A DNA stretch of 64,000 nt from CAWAHD01 sp963781785. GTDB taxonomy: Bacteria > Planctomycetota > Planctomycetia > Isosphaerales > Isosphaeraceae. Numbering within the stretch: position 1 is the stretch's first letter; each line of letters opens with the position of its first letter. The notes beneath the pieces are model-generated. The model made no database searches and had not been told where the DNA came from. It was given only the letters and a program-made list of their open reading frames with translations. Of this stretch, positions 54,998-61,598 are shown in pieces. The translations under genes were made by a program, and so were the position numbers. The stretch is taken from assembly GCA_963781785.1 (NCBI GenBank), contig CAWAHD010000005.1, forward strand, positions 3,348,001-3,412,000, in the 5' to 3' direction.

Positions 54998-56317
54998 ACA
55001 AGTTTCCGATGAATGCTGTCTGCTCGGAGTCCACCGCGATGATCATGAAAACCTGCTCGAGAGTTGTGCTCTTGGTCATGGCGATCTGTTCCACGGCAGC
55101 GCTGGCGCGGGCCGACGAGCCTAAAGCCCAGCCCAGCCGGCCGGCAGCGGCGCCTGATCGTGAGGCGGCGGAAGTGGCCGCGGCTTTGAAAGAGTCCTGG
55201 CCCGACCACCCCGAATGGGTCGACATGCTGACGGACATTCTCGTCTCGCGATCGATGGGACCGAACGACGGCTGGTTCCGAACCGCCGTGGCGCAGGTTC
55301 GGTTCGATTGGGCCTGGGCGCTCAAGCGGTTCGACAAGAGCGGCGACGGGCAGATCGACCGCCGGGAGTTCACGGGCGGCGACCAGGATTTCACTCGCCT
55401 TGATCGCGATCGCGACGGGCGATTGACCACCGCCGACTTCGACTTTTCCGGAAGCGCGCTGGAGCCGACGCCGGGCGCCATGCTGTTCGCTCGCGCCGAC
55501 CGCGACGCCAACGGCAAGGTGACACGCGAAGAGATCGACGCATTCTTCAAGGCGTGCGACAGCGGCGGTCAAGGCTTTCTGTCGCTCGCCGATCTGACCG
55601 AGGCGCTGACGCCGCCGCCGCGCAGGAGCTCGGGGGGCTCGGGCTGGCCGACCAAGGCGACGCTGGTGCGCGGCCTTTTCCGCCAGGAAATCGGCTCGCT
55701 AGAGCCCGGTCCGAAGCTCGGCGAAACCGGGCCCGACTTCCAGCTCAAGACCAACGACGGTGCCGCCGATATCAGCCTCTCGAGCCTGGTCGGCCCGAAA
55801 CCGGTCGTCCTGGTGTTCGGCAACTTCACCTGCGGACCGTTCCGCAGCCACGCCGGCAATCTTGAAAAGCTGTACCACCGGTTTAAGGATCGCGCCAGTT
55901 TTGTGATGGTCTACGTCCGTGAAGCGCACCCGACCGACGGTTGGCGAATGGAAAGCAACGATCGCGTCAACGTGGCGACGCCTCAGCCACGGAACTACGG
56001 CGAGCGGGTCCAGGTCGCCCAGCTTTGCGCGGACGCTCGGACTGGGCTTCCCGATGCTCGTCGATACCATCGACGACGCCGTCGGCGCTCGCTACAGCGG
56101 AATGCCGGGCCGCCTTTACTTGATCGATCGGCAAGGCAAGGTGGCCTACAAGAGCGGGCGCGGCCCGTTCTTGTTCAAACCCGCCGAGCTGGAGCAGTCG
56201 CTGATCCTGCTACTCGAGGAACAGGGGCCCGGCCCAGGCCAGGCACGCGCCGCCTCCGCCAGCGGTGGAAAGGCCCGCCAGGACTCGCCAGTCGCCGCGA
56301 GCCGGCCCGCAAACTGA
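54994..56317 (+). CDS. Secreted EF-hand protein fused to an iodothyronine-deiodinase-like redoxin, one frameshift
   Basis: ATG behind AAAGGAG; signal peptide around CSRVVLLVMAICSTAALARA. Three EF-hand loops: DKSGDGQIDRRE, DRDRDGRLTTAD and DRDANGKVTREE. Then a thioredoxin-fold domain with VVLVFGNFTCGPFRSHAGNL and VMVYVREAHPTDGWRMESN. The EAHPxDGW block is the signature of the T4 deiodinase family; where animal enzymes have selenocysteine this one has Cys (FTCGPF). At 56027-56032 one CG unit seems lost (CTTTGCGCGGACG). The sense frame continues RTLGLGFPMLVDTIDDAVGA and GRLYLIDRQGKVAYK to 56317. Probably a periplasmic Ca-dependent reductase or peroxidase of unknown substrate. Confidence 0.75.
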
Positions 56318-56319
56318 AC

Positions 56320-56638
56320 ATCAATCCGTTACGTCGACGGGCTGGGGACATGGGCCCCGCGCGACCCCCAAGCGTACGCCGAGACCGGCGTGCGACTGGC
56401 AAAGGCGGGCTACGTCAAGTTCGACTTCAACAGACGCTGAAGTTCGCTGCCGAACGGTCGTGCGCTTGGGGTAAACGCCGTTCTGGAGATCGACTGGCCG
56501 ACCAGCGGAACGACCCAGGTCTTCCGCGACATCGCCGGGGACCAGGCCATCGAAGTCATCGAATTCGCCGAATCGTATCGGTCGCTCAAATGGAAGCCGC
56601 TTCCACAACCCGATGACGGCGCTCGAGACCCGATCTAA
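56320..56638 (+). pseudogene. Chimeric gene debris (enolase-superfamily-like and ASPIC-like fragments)
   Basis: Two protein-like scraps in different frames follow the redoxin gene. 56329-56432 reads DGLGTWAPRDPQAYAETGVR and then LAKAGYVKFDF, resembling the N-terminal barrel region of mandelate-racemase/enolase-type enzymes. 56475-56638 reads AVLEIDWPTSGTTQVFRDIA and ends SLKWKPLPQPDDGARDPI, resembling the tail of an ASPIC/UnbV protein. Neither has a start or a full domain. Assignments are tentative. Confidence 0.35.
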
Positions 56639-56785
56639 CGACCCTCTTGAAACCGCGCCTGCGCGGGCGGTATGCTATTGAATGCATCGGCAGCGGCACA
56701 TTGATCACGAATTTACATTTCAGCCCGGCATCTGCGAGATCGAACAACAACCTCGACGTCTTCTGCGTTGTGAAGGCAAGCCGTA

Positions 56786-57235
56786 ATGAGGTCCAGACGT
56801 TTCAGACGCTTGATGCACTTGGGGGCGGGAGCACTGACGGTGCTCCTCGTGCACGGCTTCCTCGCATCGCGTGACGCCTGGGCCGGCTGCAATCGTCTGG
56901 TCACCTCGAAATTCGATCGAAGCTTCCACGTCGACAGGCTCGACCCGCTCATCAGCGGCCGCACGGACGCCGTGCACGCGGGTGACGGGGCTCACAATCC
57001 ACTGAACGCGGACGACCCGAATCGCCGCCTACCGTGCTCGGGGCCTGGTTGCTCGAGCCGGGTGCCCTCGCCCGCACCGTCGGCTTCCGGCGGCACGCAG
57101 ATCACCGACCAGTGGATGGTTCCCAGCGCCCATCGGCCAGCGTGTTCTGCGGATCCTGCGCCTTTGCCCGGTCGAACAGTCGGTCGCCAGGCCGTCCGGC
57201 GCAGTCGTTCGATCTTCCATCCGCCGCCCGCCTGA
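56786..57235 (+). CDS. Small secreted Cys-motif protein, paralog of 54044-54481
   Basis: 149 residues. Signal peptide LGAGALTVLLVHGFLASRDA, mature start AGCNRLVTSKF. Central PNRRLPCSGPGCSSRVPSPA followed by TQITDQWMVPSAH, and an end SRSIFHPPPA. The shared plan with the protein at 54044 (two-Cys PCSGxxCS box, single Trp, Arg/Pro end) makes this the clearer member of the pair. Function unknown; probably exported and possibly bound to the envelope. Confidence 0.6.
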   Translation: MRSRRFRRLMHLGAGALTVLLVHGFLASRDAWAGCNRLVTSKFDRSFHVDRLDPLISGRTDAVHAGDGAHNPLNADDPNRRLPCSGPGCSSRVPSPAPSASGGTQITDQWMVPSAHRPACSADPAPLPGRTVGRQAVRRSRSIFHPPPA

Positions 57236-57616
57236 TTCGGCGGTGTTACGAGTCCGCTCGTTCTCGTCGCGCCTGTCCGGTGCCACGGACGCTTCGTTTG
57301 CCGCGCGGGGTTCTCGCCGGCGCGTAAGCCTGTTGACTGCGGCATCGCTGCCGGGGTCGCTCGTGCCTGCGTGCGTCCCGGACCGGCAAGCGACCAGCGC
57401 TCCCTCGAACGTGCCGAGTAGTGCGAGCCCGGCTCGAGCATCGGCCTTGTCGGTGCGACAGCAGCATCTGCGAGTGGGATAGTGCTGTGCTCAGACGCTC
57501 GGATTGCGCCGTCACAGACGAGCGCGATTTCACACTGCGCCGGCGGTCCGTCATCGAATTCCTGTCGATTCCTATCATCGTTCATCATCGTTTTCATATT
57601 TCTCGAGGAGATTCCC
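57236..57616. other. Gene-free leader of the DUF1559 operon
   Basis: About 380 bp without a credible gene. The last bases hold the GAGGAG ribosome site of the DUF1559 gene. No promoter boxes stood out. Confidence 0.4.
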
Positions 57617-58565
57617 ATGCATCACAGTCGCAAGGGCTTCACACTGATCGAGCTCCTGGTGGTCATCGCCATCATTGCAGTTCTGATTGCGCTCTTACTC
57701 CCAGCCGTCCAGTCCGCTCGCGAAGCGGCCCGGCGGGCGCAATGCGTCAACAATCTCAAGCAAATCGGACTGGGGCTGCACAATTACTACGAGTCGCGCA
57801 ACGCCCTCCCGGGGGCCGACATGGTCTTCAACGTCACCGAGATCTCGGCCCTGTCCAACATCCTGCCGTACCTGGAGCAGTCCAACGTTTACAACACGAT
57901 CAACTTCGACTTCTCCTATCAGGACCCCACGAACTCCACGGCAATGATGACCGTGCTGACCGGCTTCATCTGCCCCTCGGATGTGCCGGACCCGATTCCG
58001 TCGCTCGGAGGCCAGACGAATTACATGGCCAACATGGGCAGCGGCATCGTCTGGCAGGCGTCGGTGGGTCCCAATGCCGGCATGCCCCCGCCCAACGGAG
58101 TGTTCTACGGCAACAGTGCCACCAGGTTCGCCGCGATCACCGACGGCTTGTCCAACACGACCTTCTTCAGTGAGCGGATCTTGGCCGACGGCAACAATGC
58201 GATCGTGAGCCCGATCGCGGATGTGTTCTTCTCGCCCAACTTCCCAATGACTCCCGACGAAGCCTTGCAGCAGTGCCTGGCCGTCAACATTTACGATCTG
58301 AACAACCAGTTCCCCCTGTTCATGGGGGCCCCCTGGCTGTGCGGCCAGCATATCTTCCTGCACGTCTCGCCGCCGAACTCGCGGTCATGCGGGTTCTTCG
58401 TCGCCCTCCGCGCGGTCATGCCGCCCAGTAGCCGGCATCCGGGCGGGGTCAACGTTCTCTTCGGCGATGGTTCCGTTCACTTCATCAAGGACTCGATCAA
58501 TCTGCCGACGTGGCGCGCTGGGCACACGGGCCGGAGGCGAGGTCCTCAGCTCCGACAGCTACTAA
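57617..58565 (+). CDS. DUF1559 (SBP_bac_10) pseudopilin-like protein, frameshift near the 3' end
   Basis: ATG 57617 behind GAGGAG. N-terminus RKGFTLIELLVVIAIIAVLI (prepilin peptidase site), then REAARRAQCVNNLKQIGLGL, TDGLSNTTFFSERILADGN and the C-terminal HPGGVNVLFGDGSVHFIKDS. At 58511-58520 (TGGCGCGCTG) one CG unit appears lost. Restoring it gives TWRALGTRAGGEVLSSDSY and a TAA at 58563-58565, the standard end of the family; as written, the frame runs on to 58621. It heads a same-strand run with a lipoprotein, a small secreted protein and a CRTAC protein. Confidence 0.88.
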
Positions 58566-58599
58566 TGTCACCGCCAATCAACCCATCGGGAGGTGAACC

Positions 58600-59073
58600 A
58601 TGTTCGGCACAAAGAAATTGATGTCACTGACGATCCCACTGCCTCGACGAGACGAGGGTGACGTCAGCTTTTACGGCACGATCTTGATGCTGGCGGCCTG
58701 CGTGGGCCTGCTCGTGACGATGCTCCTGTCGGGATGCTCCGGCGGCCCGTCGCACCCGGTCAATCCGGCGCTCGCTCGAGATTCGCTCAAGACGGCGCTC
58801 GATCAGTGGAAGAAGGGCGAAGGTCCAAAGTCGCTGGAGTCGTCCTCCACGCCCATGACCGTCCAGGATCTTGACTGGGCCTCCGGGGCCAGGCTCATCG
58901 ACTACCAGATCGTCGACGACGGCACTCCCAAGGACGCCAACTTGCATGTTCAGGTCAAGCTGACTCTGAGCGATCCGGCCAGGGACAACGGAAAGGCCGC
59001 CGAAAAGAAAGTGTGGTACCTGGTCGGCACCAGTCCTTCCGTGACCGTGTTTCGTGACGCACTCAGGCGCTGA
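58600..59073 (+). CDS. Secreted lipoprotein downstream of DUF1559
   Basis: 157 residues, GGGAGGTGAACC before the ATG. A basic N-terminus is followed by a membrane helix ending in VTMLLSGCSGG, a clear lipobox. The mature domain (LKTALDQWKKGEGPKSL, WASGARLIDYQIVDDG, HVQVKLTLSD, KKVWYLVGTSPSVTVFRD) is a compact alpha/beta fold typical of the small lipoproteins encoded next to DUF1559 genes in planctomycetes. Role unknown, presumably in the same surface apparatus. Confidence 0.75.
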   Translation: MFGTKKLMSLTIPLPRRDEGDVSFYGTILMLAACVGLLVTMLLSGCSGGPSHPVNPALARDSLKTALDQWKKGEGPKSLESSSTPMTVQDLDWASGARLIDYQIVDDGTPKDANLHVQVKLTLSDPARDNGKAAEKKVWYLVGTSPSVTVFRDALRR

Positions 59074-59285
59074 CCCAATCGACGCGAGGGTCGGGTCGAG
59101 CGCCGTGCCCACACGGTGAGGCCCGGCCCTCGCTTGTCCGAACGGAGTTCTCTCTGATCTCATGCTGGCAACCGATACTTCCCCCTGTTAACGTGACTGG
59201 CCGGACGACCGGCCTCGCCGCTCCGGCCATCGCGAGGCAGAGCTGCGCTTACGTTTCTTTCACTTCTTCAACAAGGAGACGACCC

Positions 59286-59810
59286 ATGCGTTACCTGATT
59301 CCGATCACGATCTGCTGCGTGTTCCTCCTGGGATATCAGGCCGCGCGGCCACAGGCGCCCAGCCAACCCAACACCGAGTCCATGGCCCAGGTTGCCGCGG
59401 CGACGTACGAGCATCTGGCCACGGCGATCATCGAGATCGAGGCCACCGAGGACGACCTCGTCAAGAGCATCCTGATCGGCTACTACACCGCCGCTCAGAT
59501 GCACATGAAGGCGGCGGAGCAAGATGCCCAGGGCCGGGCCGGGCACCTGGAGGCGGCCGCGGCCGATGTCTCGAACATCGCCAACGAGGGCGACAAGCGC
59601 ATCCAGGCCGTCCGACAGCGGTTGGCCAAGGCCGGACACACGCATAACACGGATGTCGAGACCAAGGGAGACTACATGTTTATCACAAACCGTGAGCGGA
59701 AGCAGCTTCTCGACCTGGCGGGGCGGATCGCACGGGCCGGGGCGAACGAACTGGAAAACGTGCAAGCCGATCTCGCTCGCGTGTTCCCGGCGGCGATCGC
59801 AGCCGAGTGA
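59286..59810 (+). CDS. Small secreted helical protein
   Basis: 174 residues from the ATG at 59286 (AAGGAGAC upstream). N-terminal signal or anchor RYLIPITICCVFLLGYQAA, then an all-helical body (VAAATYEHLATAIIEIEATE, DLVKSILIGYYTAAQMHM, KQLLDLAGRIARAGANELEN). No catalytic motifs. It lies between the DUF1559-linked lipoprotein and a CRTAC gene, all on one strand with short gaps. Family not recognised. Confidence 0.7.
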   Translation: MRYLIPITICCVFLLGYQAARPQAPSQPNTESMAQVAAATYEHLATAIIEIEATEDDLVKSILIGYYTAAQMHMKAAEQDAQGRAGHLEAAAADVSNIANEGDKRIQAVRQRLAKAGHTHNTDVETKGDYMFITNRERKQLLDLAGRIARAGANELENVQADLARVFPAAIAAE

Positions 59811-59885
59811 CAGCCAGCCGCTGCCAACAATGACTTTCCGGGCCGCTGCGCCCGGTGCTCTCGTCCTGGTAAAAAGGACGCGACC

Positions 59886-61598
59886 ATGAACGTCTCACGA
59901 CTGGTGCCGCCCTTGCTCCTGGCCGCGATCGTCGCGTCGTGCGGGGCGCCGTCGCCGCCGGCTCCGGCGGCCGCGCCCGCGCATTCCGCGCGGGCCGGCC
60001 CCGCCATTCCGTCGTTTGTCGACGTCGCCGCGACCGCCGGGTTGAAGAGGGTGCTCTACTGTGGGGGCACCGACAAGGACCACATCCTCGAGTCGCTCGG
60101 CAGCGGGTGCGCACTGGTCGACTTTGACGGCGACGGACACCTGGACGTGTTCCTGGTCAACGCCTGGGCTCTCGACGAGCAGCCGTCTCGTGTCCGCTTG
60201 AAGGGCAAGAACGCGCTCTATCGCAATCGGGGCGACGGATCGTTCGAAGACGTGTCCGCCCGGGCTGGAATCGCCGACGAAAGCTGGGGCTGCGGCGTCT
60301 GCGCGGGCGACTACGACAACGATGGCCGGGTCGACTTCTACGTCACCAACTTCGGTCCCAACCGCCTTTACCGCAATCGCGGTGACGGCACCTTCGAGCA
60401 GGTTGCCGAGCGGGCGGGCGTCGCCGACGAAGGCTGGGGTACGGGGTCGGCCTTCTTCGACGCCGACGGCGATGGAGACCTCGACCTTTACGTTGCCAAC
60501 TACATCAGCACCACGATGGAGGAAGTTCTGAAGGCCCGGCGGACGACCGTCTGGCGCGACAAGGTCAAGGTGCTTGCTGGGCCGTTCGGGATGCGCGGCG
60601 GCCGCGACCGCTTCTTCCGCAACAACGGCGATGGAACCTTTCGCGACGCCACCGATCAAGTGGGCATGACCGATACGGCCGAGTCGTACGGGCTCGGCGT
60701 GCTCGCCTCCGACCTCGACTCCGATGGCGACGTCGACGTCTTCGTCGCCAACGACTCCAACCCGAACTTCCTGTACCGCAACAATGGCGACGGCACGTTT
60801 TCCGAAGTCGGCGCCTGGAGTGGTGCGGGCCTGAACGGTTCCGGCGTTGCCCAGGCCGGAATGGGAGTGGACGCCGCGGACTTCGACGGCGACGGCCGCC
60901 CTGATATCCTCGTCACGACGTTCGCCAAGGACTCCGCGACGATCTACCGCAATGAAGGCGACCTCCTGTTCCAGGACGTGTCTGCTGCAATCGGGCTCAA
61001 GTCGATCTCGTACGATGTCCTGAAGTGGGGCTGCGCGTTTCTCGACATCGACCACGATACCGATAACGACGTCGTGATCGCCAACGGGCACATCTATCCG
61101 CAGGTCGACCAGTCACCCGAGCTCAAGGAGTCGTACCGCCAGCGGCCGTTACTCTTGCGGAACGACAACGGCCGGCTCACCGACCTATCGCGGCAAGCCG
61201 GACCCGGCTTTCAGCTCACCGTTTCGGCCCGCGGTCTGGCGGCCGGCGACTATGACAACGACGGCGATCTCGATTTGCTCGTCACGGCAATCGACTCACC
61301 CCCCCTGCTCCTGCGCAATGACACGCCGCGGTCGGCCCATTGGCTGAAGGTTCGACCGCTCAATCGCCACGGCAGTCCTTCAATCGGGGCCCGCATTCGC
61401 GTCTCAGCCGGCGGAACGTTTCAACTGAGGGAGCTCCGGAGCGGCTCGTCGCACCTGTCGCAGAACGCACTGGAGGTGCACTTCGGGCTGGGGTCGGCCG
61501 CCAAGGTCGACGTGATCGAGGTTCACTGGCCGGGCGGCCGCACCACGGTCCTCCGCGACGAACTCGCGGATCGCACGATCACGGCTCGTGAACCTTAG
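59886..61598 (+). CDS. CRTAC lipoprotein (VCBS/FG-GAP repeats plus ASPIC/UnbV domain)
   Basis: 570 residues. Signal VPPLLLAAIVASCGAPSPPA is a lipoprotein leader. Repeats of the form ALVDFDGDGHLDVFLVN, AGDYDNDGRVDFYVTNFG, FFDADGDGDLDLYVANY and AADFDGDGRPDILVTTF give about seven Ca-binding VCBS units. The C-terminal ASPIC/UnbV domain is seen in IGARIRVSAGGTF and HFGLGSAAKVDVIEVHWPGG. Its TAG stop overlaps the opposing WD40 gene's TAA (sequence TTAG, 61595-61598). Function unknown; a second CRTAC protein in the window beside planctomycete-specific surface genes. Confidence 0.9.
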   Translation: MNVSRLVPPLLLAAIVASCGAPSPPAPAAAPAHSARAGPAIPSFVDVAATAGLKRVLYCGGTDKDHILESLGSGCALVDFDGDGHLDVFLVNAWALDEQPSRVRLKGKNALYRNRGDGSFEDVSARAGIADESWGCGVCAGDYDNDGRVDFYVTNFGPNRLYRNRGDGTFEQVAERAGVADEGWGTGSAFFDADGDGDLDLYVANYISTTMEEVLKARRTTVWRDKVKVLAGPFGMRGGRDRFFRNNGDGTFRDATDQVGMTDTAESYGLGVLASDLDSDGDVDVFVANDSNPNFLYRNNGDGTFSEVGAWSGAGLNGSGVAQAGMGVDAADFDGDGRPDILVTTFAKDSATIYRNEGDLLFQDVSAAIGLKSISYDVLKWGCAFLDIDHDTDNDVVIANGHIYPQVDQSPELKESYRQRPLLLRNDNGRLTDLSRQAGPGFQLTVSARGLAAGDYDNDGDLDLLVTAIDSPPLLLRNDTPRSAHWLKVRPLNRHGSPSIGARIRVSAGGTFQLRELRSGSSHLSQNALEVHFGLGSAAKVDVIEVHWPGGRTTVLRDELADRTITAREP

